DNA of 64,000 bases from JAATGA01 sp047605605. GTDB taxonomy: Bacteria; Pseudomonadota; Alphaproteobacteria; Rhodobacterales; Rhodobacteraceae. Positions 16,145 to 24,794 of this stretch are shown piece by piece (within the stretch, counting starts at the first letter, position 1; every line of letters begins with the position of its first letter). Where the stretch lies: assembly GCA_047605605.1 (NCBI GenBank), contig JASGFG010000007.1:1-64000 (forward strand). Reading direction: 5' to 3'. A program made the translations under genes and the position numbers. The notes beneath the pieces were generated by a model. The model was not told where the DNA came from. It did no database searches and saw only the letters and a program-made list of their open reading frames with translations.

Positions 16145-17149
16145 ATGTCGCGGGCGGGACAGACAGCGCCGGTTGCCGCCGCGAATGTCGCGGGCATGGA
16201 GGATGCCGTCCCGAACCCCGCCCGCCGCAACACGGTGATGGGCATGGCCTGCGCCATGGGCGCCAGCCTGATCTTTTCGATCAACGATGTGTCGTTCAAG
16301 TTCCTGTCCGGCGATTTCGCCCTGCACGAGCTGGTGCTGATCCGGTCGTCGCTGGGGGTGATCGTGATGCTGTCGATCATCCTGCCGCTGAACGGCGGCT
16401 GGGGCATCCTGCGCACGAAGAAGCCCGCCCTGCATTTCGGCCGCGCGCTGCTGGTCGTGATGTCCAACCTGACCTACTATCTTGCGCTGGCGGCGCTGCC
16501 GATGGCGGACGGGGTGGCGTTGTTCTACATCACGCCGCTGATGATCACCGCGCTCTCGGTGCCGATGCTGGGTGAAAAGGTCGGCCCCCGGCGCTGGGCG
16601 GCGGTGGGCGTGGGGCTGGTCGGCGTGCTGGTGATGATGCGGCCCGGCACCTCGGCCTTTCAGATCGCCTCGGTGCTGCCGATCCTGTCGGCCTTCTTCT
16701 ATGCGATGATGCACATGATGACCCGGCGGATGAAGGGCACGGAATCGGCGCTGACCATCACCTTCTGGGTGCAGGTCACTTTCATCGCCGTGTCGATCCT
16801 GATGGGGCTGGCGGTCGGCGACGGGCATCTGGCGCAAAGCACGCATCCCTCGCTGGCCTTTCTGTTCCATGCCTGGACCTGGCCGCCGCCGCGGGACTGG
16901 GCGATCCTGCTGGTGGTGGGGCTGTGTTCCTCGTTCGGGGGCATCCTGATCGCGCAGGCCTACAAGCTGGCCGAGGCGGCGGCGATCGCGCCCTTTGAAT
17001 ATGTGGCGATGCCGATCGCGGTATTCTGGGGCTTTACTGTCTTTGACCAATGGCCCGACACCATATCCTGGATCGGCATATCGCTGATCTGCGGGGCGGG
17101 GCTTTATGCCTTCTGGCGCGAGGCGGTTCGGGGCGGGAGGGCGAAATGA
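16145..17149 (+). CDS. EamA/RhaT-family (DMT) transporter
   Basis: A 334-residue inner-membrane protein with ten predicted helices as two EamA repeats. The first begins GMACAMGASLIFSINDVSFK and the second near PILSAFFYAMMHMMTRRMKG. The conserved end-of-repeat motif is LAEAAAIAPFEYVAMPIAVF. DMT-family members export metabolites such as amino acids; the substrate is unknown. The stop overlaps the start of the ornithine cyclodeaminase-like gene as ATGA, and that coupling suggests the pair act on a related amino-acid metabolite. An internal ATG at 16196 is an alternative start that would remove a 17-residue hydrophilic tail. Confidence 0.88.
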   Translation: MSRAGQTAPVAAANVAGMEDAVPNPARRNTVMGMACAMGASLIFSINDVSFKFLSGDFALHELVLIRSSLGVIVMLSIILPLNGGWGILRTKKPALHFGRALLVVMSNLTYYLALAALPMADGVALFYITPLMITALSVPMLGEKVGPRRWAAVGVGLVGVLVMMRPGTSAFQIASVLPILSAFFYAMMHMMTRRMKGTESALTITFWVQVTFIAVSILMGLAVGDGHLAQSTHPSLAFLFHAWTWPPPRDWAILLVVGLCSSFGGILIAQAYKLAEAAAIAPFEYVAMPIAVFWGFTVFDQWPDTISWIGISLICGAGLYAFWREAVRGGRAK

Positions 17150-18057
17150 ACATCATCGGACCGGGGGCCGGGGCGGCCTTGACCTGGGACGGGCTGATCG
17201 CGGCGCTGATTGCCGGGCACCGCCTGCCCCGCCCGCGGATGGAGGACATGCTGCTTTACCGCGGGCAGGACACGCTGTTGAACCGGGCGGCCTGGATCGA
17301 CGGGCTGGGCCTGCTGGTCAAGGCCGCGACCGTCTTTCCCGGCAATGCGGCGCAGGGCGAGCCTACGATCCATGGCGCGGTGAACCTGTTCGACGACAGG
17401 ACCGGCGCGCTGCGGGCGCTGGTCGATTTCCATCTGGTGACACGGTGGAAAACCGCCGGGGACAGCCTGCTGTCTGCCCGGCTTCTGGCGCGCAAGGACA
17501 GCCGCAACATCCTGCTGATCGGCGGGGGGGCGGTGGCGCGGTCGATGGTGGATGCCTATTCCAGCGCTTTTCCCGGCGCGCGGTTCACGGTATGGTCGCG
17601 CAATCCGGCGACGGCGGCGGCGCTGGCCGGGCCGCTGGATCTGGCCGTGGCGCCGGATCTGGAGGCGGCGGTGAAAACGGCCGACATCATCTGCACCGCC
17701 ACCATGGCCACCGCCCCGGTGCTGCGCGGCGCCTGGCTGCAACCGGGCCAGCATGTCGACCTGATCGGGGCCTATACCCCCGCCATGCGCGAGACCGATG
17801 ACGAGGCGATGGCCCGCGCCCGCGTCTTTGTCGACTGCCGCCAGACGACGGTGGGCGTCATCGGCGAGCTGATCGAGCCGATCCGGTCGGGCGCCCTGCG
17901 CGAGGCGGATGTCGTCGCGGATTTCTACGACATCGAGGCGGGCGTTTATGCCCGGCGGTCCGAGGACGAGATCACCATCGCCAAGAACGGCGGCGGCGCG
18001 CATCTGGACCTGATGACCGCCGCCTGGATCGCCGCCAGCCAACCCGGCCCCGGCTGA
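17146..18057 (+). CDS. Ornithine cyclodeaminase / mu-crystallin family protein
   Basis: A 303-residue NAD(P)-dependent protein. Family blocks are VKAATVFPGNAAQGEPTIHG (residues about 60-80), TRWKTAGDSLLSARLLAR with the substrate lysine (near 104), and a Rossmann loop NILLIGGGAVARSMVDAYSS (near 120). ADIICTATMATAPVL and GQHVDLIGAYTPAMRE follow. The family includes ornithine cyclodeaminase, alanine dehydrogenase and imine reductases, so the precise reaction is open. It starts inside the stop of the EamA gene (ATGA). The downstream dpp operon is separated by 280 bp. Confidence 0.88.
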   Translation: MNIIGPGAGAALTWDGLIAALIAGHRLPRPRMEDMLLYRGQDTLLNRAAWIDGLGLLVKAATVFPGNAAQGEPTIHGAVNLFDDRTGALRALVDFHLVTRWKTAGDSLLSARLLARKDSRNILLIGGGAVARSMVDAYSSAFPGARFTVWSRNPATAAALAGPLDLAVAPDLEAAVKTADIICTATMATAPVLRGAWLQPGQHVDLIGAYTPAMRETDDEAMARARVFVDCRQTTVGVIGELIEPIRSGALREADVVADFYDIEAGVYARRSEDEITIAKNGGGAHLDLMTAAWIAASQPGPG

Positions 18058-18337
18058 TCTTGCGGACTCGACAAGCCGCCGGAACACTTTATCGTCACCT
18101 GCGGGAGAAGGGGCGCGCGATCACCGTGCCCGAAGGGAGAATCGTGATGACGGACACGGGCTTGCCCGTTCCGGGCCGCGGCCTGCGGTCACATGACGTC
18201 GCGTCAGGGATTGAAGCCCGGCCGCCGACCGGGCCATTTGCCGCCCCATTGCCCCCGCGGGGGCGCAAAAGCATACCGGACCGGCAAACGGCCCGGAACA
18301 CGGCTCGTCAGAGCACAACAGAGAGTGAAAGGACCCG
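18058..18337. promoter_or_regulatory. Leader/promoter region upstream of dppA with several dyads
   Basis: 280 bp without a convincing gene. It contains three perfect dyads: ACGGGC-TT-GCCCGT (18156-18169), TGACG-TCG-CGTCA (18194-18206) and the self-complementary GCCCCCGCGGGGGC (18251-18264, followed by GCAAAAG). The second has the size of a dimer operator; the third could be a leader hairpin. Which is a promoter element cannot be told by eye. AGTGAAAGGA lies before the dppA start. Confidence 0.45.
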
Positions 18338-19948
18338 ATGAACATGAAACCCGTGACCCGCAGCCTGCTGGCCGCCTCGGCGCTGGCGATGATGGCGGCG
18401 ATGCCCGCCGCGGCGAAAACCTTCGTCTATTGTTCGGAAGCATCCCCCGAAGGCTTCGACCCGGCGCCCTATACCGCCGGCGGCACCTTCGACGCCTCGG
18501 CCCATCCGGTGTTCAACCGTCTGGTCCAGTTCAAGCACGGCACGACCGAGATCGAACCCGGCCTGGCTGAAACCTGGGACGTGTCGGCCGACGGGCTGGA
18601 ATACACCTTCCACCTGCGCAAGGGCGTGAAGTGGCATTCCAACGAGAAATTCACCCCCTCGCGCGAGTTCAACGCCGATGACGTGATCTTCAGCTTTGAC
18701 CGCCAGGGCAACAAGGACAATCCCTGGAACAGCTATATCTCGGGGATCACCTATGAATATTACAATGCGATGGAGATGCCGTCGCTGATCAAGTCGGTCG
18801 AAAAGGTCGACGACAATACGGTGAAATTCACCCTGACCCGTCCCGAGGCCCCGTTCCTGGCGAATATCGCCATGCCCTTCGCCTCGATCGTGTCCAAGGA
18901 ATATGCCGATACGCTGGACAAGGCGGGCGCCAAGGAAGACTTCAACAACCTGCCCATCGGCACCGGCCCGTTCAAGTTCGTGGCCTATCAGAAAGACGCC
19001 GTGATCCGTTACCAGAAGAACGCCGATTACTGGGGTCCGGCCCCCAAGATCGACGATCTGGTGTTCGCGATCACCCCGGACGCGGCCGTGCGCCTGCAAA
19101 AGCTGAAGGCCGGCGAATGCCACCTGATGCCCTATCCGGCCCCGGCCGACATCGCGGCGATCAAGGCCGATCCGAACCTGAAGCTGGACGAACAGGCGGG
19201 CCTGAACGTCGGCTATCTGGCCTACAACACCACCGTCGCGCCCTTTGACAAGCCCGAGGTGCGCAAGGCCCTGAACATGGCGATGAACAAGCAGGCGATC
19301 ATCGACGCCGTGTTCCAGGGCGCCGGTCAGGTCGCCAAGAACCCGATCCCGCCGACTATGTGGTCCTACAACGACTCGATCAAGGACGATCCCTACGATC
19401 CCGAAGCCGCGAAGAAGCTGCTGGAAGAGGCGGGGGTCAAGGACCTGTCGATGAAGATCTGGGCGATGCCGGTGCAGCGTCCCTACATGCCGAACGCCCG
19501 CCGCACGGCCGAGCTGATCCAGGAGGATTTCGCCAAGGTCGGCGTCAAGGTCGAGATCGTCTCCTACGAATGGGGCGAATACCTGAAGAAGTCGATGGAG
19601 CCGGGCCGCGACGGCGCGGTCATCCTGGGCTGGACGGGCGACAACGGCGACCCGGACAACTTCATGGGCGTGCTGCTGTCCTGCGCCTCGGCGGAACCGG
19701 GCGGTGCGAACCGCGCCTTCTGGTGCAACAAGGAGTTCTCGGACATCCTGGCCAAGGCCAAGGCGACCTCGGACGTGGCCGAACGGACCAAGCTTTATGA
19801 ACAGGCGCAGGTGATCTTCAAGGATCAGGCGCCCTGGGCGACGCTGGACCATTCGACCCAGTTCGTGCCGATGTCGGCCAAGGTGACGGGCTTTACCATG
19901 AGCCCGCTGGGCGACTTCACCTTCGACAACGTCGATATCGCCGAATAA
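18338..19948 (+). CDS. dppA: Dipeptide ABC transporter substrate-binding protein
   Basis: A 536-residue periplasmic binding protein with a Sec signal peptide (cut after residue 26, AMPAAA before KTFVYC). It follows E. coli DppA along its whole length as I recall that sequence: VYCSEASPEGFDP, GTTEIEPGLAETW, YTFHLRKGVKWH, LTRPEAPFLANIAM, PIGTGPFKF, NPIPPTMWSYND, WAMPVQRPYMPNARR and GWTGDNGDPDNF. It delivers dipeptides (and in E. coli also haem precursors) to the DppBCDF importer encoded next. A GC-rich hairpin separates it from dppB, the usual way to give the binding protein higher expression than the membrane parts. Confidence 0.95.
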   Translation: MNMKPVTRSLLAASALAMMAAMPAAAKTFVYCSEASPEGFDPAPYTAGGTFDASAHPVFNRLVQFKHGTTEIEPGLAETWDVSADGLEYTFHLRKGVKWHSNEKFTPSREFNADDVIFSFDRQGNKDNPWNSYISGITYEYYNAMEMPSLIKSVEKVDDNTVKFTLTRPEAPFLANIAMPFASIVSKEYADTLDKAGAKEDFNNLPIGTGPFKFVAYQKDAVIRYQKNADYWGPAPKIDDLVFAITPDAAVRLQKLKAGECHLMPYPAPADIAAIKADPNLKLDEQAGLNVGYLAYNTTVAPFDKPEVRKALNMAMNKQAIIDAVFQGAGQVAKNPIPPTMWSYNDSIKDDPYDPEAAKKLLEEAGVKDLSMKIWAMPVQRPYMPNARRTAELIQEDFAKVGVKVEIVSYEWGEYLKKSMEPGRDGAVILGWTGDNGDPDNFMGVLLSCASAEPGGANRAFWCNKEFSDILAKAKATSDVAERTKLYEQAQVIFKDQAPWATLDHSTQFVPMSAKVTGFTMSPLGDFTFDNVDIAE

Positions 19949-19955
19949 GGCCAAC

Positions 19956-19986
19956 CGGGCGCGCGGGGGCAATCCTCGCGCGCCCG
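19956..19986 (+). terminator. Intra-operon hairpin between dppA and dppB
   Basis: A perfect 10-bp stem CGGGCGCGCG / CGCGCGCCCG with an 11-base loop starts eight bases past the dppA stop and is followed by TCTT. It probably stabilises the dppA mRNA end or partly terminates transcription before the permease genes. Confidence 0.6.
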
Positions 19987-20002
19987 TCTTCATGGGTTTC
20001 GC

Positions 20003-21010
20003 ATGATCCGCTTCATCATCGGAAAGCTTCTCTACCTGATCCCCACATTCATCGGGATCACCATCATCGCCTTTGGCTTCGTGCGCGTTCTGCCGGGCGA
20101 TCCGGTTCTGCTGATGGCGGGCGAACGCGGCATCTCGCCCGAGCGCCATGCCGAACTGGCGGCGCAATTCGGATACGACAAGCCGATCTGGATGCAGTAT
20201 TTCGATTTCCTCGGCCGCCTGCTGCATGGCGACCTGGGCAATTCGCTGGTGACGAAAAAGCCGGTGCTGGCCGAGTTCCTGACGCTGTTCCCCGCGACGG
20301 TCGAGCTTGGCGTCTGCGCCATCATCATCGCCACGCTGATCGGGGTGCCGGTGGGCGTTCTGGCCGCCATCAAGCGCGGGTCGTGGTTCGACCAGCTGTC
20401 GATGACCGCCGCCCTGGTCGGGTTTTCGATGCCGATCTTCTGGTGGGGGCTGCTGCTGATCATCCTGTTTTCCGGCATCCTGCAATGGACGCCGGTGTCG
20501 GGGCGGATCAGCCTGATGTATTTCTTTCCCTCGGTCACGGGGTTCATGACCATCGACGCCCTCTTGTCGGGGCAGAAGGGGGCCTTCACCTCGGCCCTGT
20601 CGCACCTGATCCTGCCGTCGGTCGTGCTGGCGACGATCCCGCTGGCGGTGATCGCACGGCAGACCCGTTCCGCCATGCTGGAGGTGATGGGCGAGGATTA
20701 TGTCCGCACCGCCCGCGCCAAGGGGATGCCGCCCGCGCGCGTGGTGGGCGTTCACGCCCTGCGCAATGCGATGATCCCGGTCGTGACCACCATCGGCTTG
20801 CAGGTTGGCGTGCTGCTGGCCGGCGCCATCCTGACCGAGACGATCTTTTCCTGGCCCGGCATCGGCAAGTGGATGATCGATTCCATTTCCCGCCGCGACT
20901 ATCCGGTGGTGCAGTCGGGGCTGCTGCTGATTGCCGCCATCGTGATGATCGTCAACCTGATCGTCGATCTGACCTATGGCCTGATCAATCCGAGGATCCG
21001 CCACAAATGA
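20003..21010 (+). CDS. dppB: Dipeptide ABC transporter permease DppB
   Basis: A 335-residue inner-membrane permease. The first helix (LLYLIPTFIGITIIAFGFVR) precedes the family's VLPGDPVLLMAGERG segment. Five further helices follow, with the ABC-interacting EAA loop VMGEDYVRTARAKGMPPARV near residue 230 and ETIFSWPGIGKW near 285. It pairs with DppC to form the channel. Its stop overlaps the dppC start as ATGA. Confidence 0.95.
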   Translation: MIRFIIGKLLYLIPTFIGITIIAFGFVRVLPGDPVLLMAGERGISPERHAELAAQFGYDKPIWMQYFDFLGRLLHGDLGNSLVTKKPVLAEFLTLFPATVELGVCAIIIATLIGVPVGVLAAIKRGSWFDQLSMTAALVGFSMPIFWWGLLLIILFSGILQWTPVSGRISLMYFFPSVTGFMTIDALLSGQKGAFTSALSHLILPSVVLATIPLAVIARQTRSAMLEVMGEDYVRTARAKGMPPARVVGVHALRNAMIPVVTTIGLQVGVLLAGAILTETIFSWPGIGKWMIDSISRRDYPVVQSGLLLIAAIVMIVNLIVDLTYGLINPRIRHK

Positions 21011-21921
21011 GCGACGTTGCAAACACGCCGGCCGTCAGGCTTTCCGACGCCGCGATCCGCCGCAAGATGCTGGCCGATTTCTGGTTCTATTTCCGTCAGA
21101 ACCGGGGGGCCGTCGCCGGGTTGTGGGTGTTCATCCTGCTGGTGCTGGTGGCGGTGTTCGCCGCGCTGATCGCCCCGCATGACCCGACGATGCAGTATCG
21201 CGACTCGCTGCTGGTCCCGCCGGTCTGGCAGGACGGCGGAAAGCCGGCCTTCCTTCTGGGCACCGATGCGGTCGGGCGCGACATGCTGTCGAGGCTGATC
21301 TATGGCGCGCAATATTCGCTGTTCATCGGCATTGTCGTCGTCGCCATCGCGCTGGTGGGGGGCATCGTCATCGGCCTTGTCGCCGGGTTCTTCGGCGGCT
21401 GGGTCGATACCGTCATCATGCGGGTGATGGATGTCATCCTGGCCTTCCCCTCGCTTTTGCTGGCACTGGTGCTGGTGGCGATTCTGGGGCCGGGCCTGAC
21501 CAATGCGATGATCGCCATCGCCATCGTCTATCAGCCGCATTTTGCCCGGCTGACGCGCGCCGCGGTGATGGGCGAGTTGCAGCGCGAATATGTCACCGCC
21601 GCGCGGGTGGCGGGGGCGGGCAACCTGCGGCTGATGTTCAAGACCATTCTGCCGAACTGTCTGGCCCCGCTGATCGTGCAGGCCACGCTGTCGTTTTCGT
21701 CGGCGGTGCTGGATTCGGCCGCTTTGGGCTTTCTTGGCATGGGCGCGCAGCCGCCCGCGTCGGAATGGGGCACCATGCTGGCCGAGGCGCGAGAGTTCAT
21801 CCTGCGCGCCTGGTGGGTCGTGACCTTCCCCGGCCTTGCCATCCTGATCTCGGTCCTGGCGATCAACCTGATGGGCGACGGCTTGCGCGACGCGCTGGAC
21901 CCCAAGCTGAAGCGGAGCTGA
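21007..21921 (+). CDS. dppC: Dipeptide ABC transporter permease DppC
   Basis: A 304-residue permease with an N-terminal OppC-type segment (ADFWFYFRQNRGAVAGLWVF), the conserved LLGTDAVGRDMLSRLIYGAQ near residue 80, and the EAA loop ELQREYVTAARVAGAGNLRL near 195. It ends in INLMGDGLRDALDPKLKRS. It forms the membrane channel with DppB. The start ATG 21007 lies in the dppB stop, and the ATPase gene starts one base after its stop. Confidence 0.95.
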   Translation: MSDVANTPAVRLSDAAIRRKMLADFWFYFRQNRGAVAGLWVFILLVLVAVFAALIAPHDPTMQYRDSLLVPPVWQDGGKPAFLLGTDAVGRDMLSRLIYGAQYSLFIGIVVVAIALVGGIVIGLVAGFFGGWVDTVIMRVMDVILAFPSLLLALVLVAILGPGLTNAMIAIAIVYQPHFARLTRAAVMGELQREYVTAARVAGAGNLRLMFKTILPNCLAPLIVQATLSFSSAVLDSAALGFLGMGAQPPASEWGTMLAEAREFILRAWWVVTFPGLAILISVLAINLMGDGLRDALDPKLKRS

Positions 21922-21922
21922 G

Positions 21923-22759
21923 ATGAGCCTTCTGACCATCCGCAACCTGACCGTCCGTTTCGCCACCGCCGGCGGTTCCTTCACCGCCGTCGACGGCATC
22001 GACGTGTCGGTCGACAAGGGCGAGGTGCTGGCCATCGTCGGCGAAAGCGGCTCGGGCAAGTCGGTGTCGATGCTGGCGGTGATGGGCCTTCTGCCCGATA
22101 CCGCCACCGTCACCGCCGACGAGATGACCTATGACGGCCGCGACCTGCTGCGCCTGACGACTGCCGAACGGCGCAAGCTGATCGGGCGCGAGATCACCAT
22201 GATCTTTCAGGAACCCGTCGCCTCGCTGAACCCGTCCTTTACGGCGGGGTTCCAGATCGAGGAGGTGTTGCGCCTGAACCTGGGGCTCAGCCGCCATGAC
22301 GCCCGCGCCCGCGCGCTGGACCTTTTCCGGGCCGTCGGCATTCCCGAACCGGAACAGAAGCTGAACGCCTACCCGCATCAGATGTCGGGCGGGCAGTGCC
22401 AGCGGGTGATGATCGCCATCGCCATCGCCAGCAATCCGCGGCTGCTGATCGCGGACGAACCGACGACCGCGCTGGATGTGACGATTCAAAAGCAGATCCT
22501 CGACCTCTTGATGAAGCTGCAAGAGGATTACGGCATGGCGCTGATCATGATCACCCATGACATGGGCGTGGTCGCCGAAACCGCCGACCGGGTGGTGGTG
22601 CAATACAAGGGCCGCAAGATGGAAGAGGCCGATGTGCTGAGCCTGTTTGAAAACCCGCAGCACCCCTATACCCGCGCGCTTTTGTCGGCCCTGCCGGAAA
22701 ATGCCACGGGTGACCGTCTGCCCACCGTTTCCGATTTTCTGGCGGAGGCACCGCGATGA
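21923..22759 (+). CDS. dppD: Dipeptide ABC transporter ATPase DppD
   Basis: A 278-residue nucleotide-binding subunit with Walker A GESGSGKS (residues 40-47), the Q-loop FQEPVASLNPSF, signature SGGQCQR (near 155), Walker B LLIADEPTTALD (near 172), and the H-loop ITHDMGVVAE. The oligopeptide-family C-terminal extension is present but short: it has NPQHPYTRALLSALPE yet lacks the cysteine cluster often found in DppD/OppD. It pairs with DppF, whose start overlaps its stop by 4 bp. Confidence 0.93.
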   Translation: MSLLTIRNLTVRFATAGGSFTAVDGIDVSVDKGEVLAIVGESGSGKSVSMLAVMGLLPDTATVTADEMTYDGRDLLRLTTAERRKLIGREITMIFQEPVASLNPSFTAGFQIEEVLRLNLGLSRHDARARALDLFRAVGIPEPEQKLNAYPHQMSGGQCQRVMIAIAIASNPRLLIADEPTTALDVTIQKQILDLLMKLQEDYGMALIMITHDMGVVAETADRVVVQYKGRKMEEADVLSLFENPQHPYTRALLSALPENATGDRLPTVSDFLAEAPR

Positions 22760-23610
22760 CCGGGGAAATCGTCGTTCAGGGCCGCGGCGTGACGCAGGAC
22801 TATCACGTTCCGGGCGGGCTGTTCGGCAAGGCGAAAACCGTGCGTGCGCTGAAGGGCATCGACTTTGCGGTGGAACGCGGCAAGACGCTGGCCATCGTCG
22901 GGGAAAGCGGATCGGGCAAGTCGACGCTGGCCCGCATCATCGCGCTGATCGACCCGGCCAGTGGCGGCGAATTGCGGGTGGAGGGCGAGGTGGTGAACAT
23001 CGCCAACCGCCGCCCCGCGCCAAGCCTGCGGTCCAAGGTGCAGATGGTGTTCCAGAACCCCTATGGGTCCTTGAACCCGCGCCAGAAGGTCGGCGATGTG
23101 CTGATGGAGCCGCTGCTGATCAACACCAACATTCCCGCCGGCGAACGGCGCGAACGGGCCGAGGCGATGCTGGCCAAGGTCGGCCTGCAACCGGAACATT
23201 TCAACCGCTATCCGCACATGTTTTCCGGTGGTCAGCGGCAGCGGATCGCCATTGCCCGCGCGCTGATGCTGAACCCCGCGCTTCTGGTGCTGGACGAACC
23301 CGTTTCGGCGCTGGACCTGTCGGTGCAGGCGCAGGTTCTGAACCTGCTGGCCGATTTGCAGGACGAATACAACCTGACCTATGTGTTCATCAGCCATGAC
23401 CTGTCGGTCGTGCGCTATATCGCCGACGAGGTGATGGTGATCTCCAAAGGCGAGGCGGTGGAGCAGGGCACGCGCGAGGAATTGTTCGCCAATCCGCAGC
23501 ATCCCTATACCCGGTCGCTGTTCGCGGCGACGCCTGTCACGGATGTCGAGGCGATCCGCGCCCGTGTCGCCCGCCGGGCCGAGGTTCTGGCGGCGCGAAA
23601 GGCCGGTTGA
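22756..23610 (+). CDS. dppF: Dipeptide ABC transporter ATPase DppF
   Basis: A 284-residue ATPase. Walker A is GESGSGKS (residues 49-56), the Q-loop FQNPYGSLNPRQKVGD, the signature SGGQRQR, Walker B LLVLDEPVSALD, and the H-loop FISHDLSVVR. The C-terminus has the oligopeptide-family NPQHPYTRSLFAATP. It is the second motor subunit of the importer. An aminotransferase gene begins immediately after its stop with no gap, so the enzyme belongs to this operon. Confidence 0.95.
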   Translation: MTGEIVVQGRGVTQDYHVPGGLFGKAKTVRALKGIDFAVERGKTLAIVGESGSGKSTLARIIALIDPASGGELRVEGEVVNIANRRPAPSLRSKVQMVFQNPYGSLNPRQKVGDVLMEPLLINTNIPAGERRERAEAMLAKVGLQPEHFNRYPHMFSGGQRQRIAIARALMLNPALLVLDEPVSALDLSVQAQVLNLLADLQDEYNLTYVFISHDLSVVRYIADEVMVISKGEAVEQGTREELFANPQHPYTRSLFAATPVTDVEAIRARVARRAEVLAARKAG

Positions 23611-24726
23611 ATGCAGATCCGCGAATTTGGCGTCGAAATCTGGATGAACGCGCATGAGAATGATGCGAAGTTCAACCTTGCCGAAACCTGCGTGGATTCG
23701 ATCACCATCGCCGAGCTGCTGACGCTGGCGGGGCGCAACGATGATGCGCTGGCCGAGCTGTTGCCGATGCGCATGGGCTACGGCGCCATCGAGGGGTCGG
23801 ACCGTCTGAAATCCGCGATCTGCGGGCTGTATGACAGGCAGGCCCCGGCGAATGTGATCGTGACCCATGGCACCATCGGCGCGAACCATCTGGTGCATTC
23901 GGCGCTGGTGGGGCCGGGCGATGTGGTGGTGTCGGTCGTGCCCACCTATCAGCAGCACTACTCCATCCCCGAATCCTGCGGGGCCGAGGTGCGGCTGGTC
24001 TGGCTGAAACCGGAAAACGGCTTTCTGCCCGATATGGCCGAACTGGCCGAGGCGGCGAAAGGCGCGAAGCTGATCGCGCTGACCAACCCCAACAACCCGA
24101 CCGGCGCCTTGATTGACCGTGAGGGGCTGCTGGCCATTGCGGAAATCGCGCGCGCGAACGACGCGTGGGTTCTGTGCGACGAGGTGTATCGGGGCATCGA
24201 CCAGACGGGTGACGGCTTTACCCCCGCGATGTGCGATCTTTACGAAAAGGGCATCTCGACCTGCGGCATGTCCAAGGCATTCTCACTGGCGGGCCTGCGT
24301 CTGGGCTGGGTCGCGGCACCGGCGGAGATCATCCATGCCGTGTCGATCCACCGGGACTATACCACGATCAGCGTCGGGCGGCTGGACGACCATTTCGCCG
24401 CGCTGGCGCTGGAAAACAGCGGTCGGGTGCTGGAGCGCAGCCGCCGGATCACGCGCGAGAACCTGGCTATCCTTGACCAATGGATCGCCGCCGAGCCGAA
24501 GATCAGCTATGTCAAACCGCGCTCGGGCACGACGGCGCTGCTGCGCTATGACCTGCCGGTGTCGTCGGCCGACCTGTGCCTGCGGTTGCAGGCGGAAACC
24601 GGCGTGATGCTGTTGCCCGGATCGGCGCTGGACATGGAGGGGTGGCTGCGCATCGGCTATGCCTGCGATACCGAAACGCTGAAGCAGGGCCTGGCGCTGT
24701 TTTCCGGCTGGTTGGCGCGGCAGTAA
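23611..24726 (+). CDS. PLP-dependent aminotransferase, class I/II fold
   Basis: A 371-residue fold-type I PLP enzyme. Motifs in order are YGAIEGSDRLKSAI (near 55), the PLP-phosphate contact THGTIGANHLVHSAL (near 90), and LTNPNNPTGALIDREGL (near 155). Next come CDEVYRG (near 190), the Schiff-base lysine K222 in GMSKAFSLAGLRLGW, and a late arginine in LRIGYACD for the substrate carboxylate. It abuts dppF, so it is likely to act on an amino acid released from the imported peptide. Capreomycidine synthase/MalY-like proteins are similar in layout, so a lyase rather than a transaminase is possible. Confidence 0.85.
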   Translation: MQIREFGVEIWMNAHENDAKFNLAETCVDSITIAELLTLAGRNDDALAELLPMRMGYGAIEGSDRLKSAICGLYDRQAPANVIVTHGTIGANHLVHSALVGPGDVVVSVVPTYQQHYSIPESCGAEVRLVWLKPENGFLPDMAELAEAAKGAKLIALTNPNNPTGALIDREGLLAIAEIARANDAWVLCDEVYRGIDQTGDGFTPAMCDLYEKGISTCGMSKAFSLAGLRLGWVAAPAEIIHAVSIHRDYTTISVGRLDDHFAALALENSGRVLERSRRITRENLAILDQWIAAEPKISYVKPRSGTTALLRYDLPVSSADLCLRLQAETGVMLLPGSALDMEGWLRIGYACDTETLKQGLALFSGWLARQ

Positions 24727-24794
24727 CACCTGCCCCCTTGGCGGCGGCGGTCTGGACGCGCATATAGGGCCAAACCAATCCAGACTGCTGAGGG

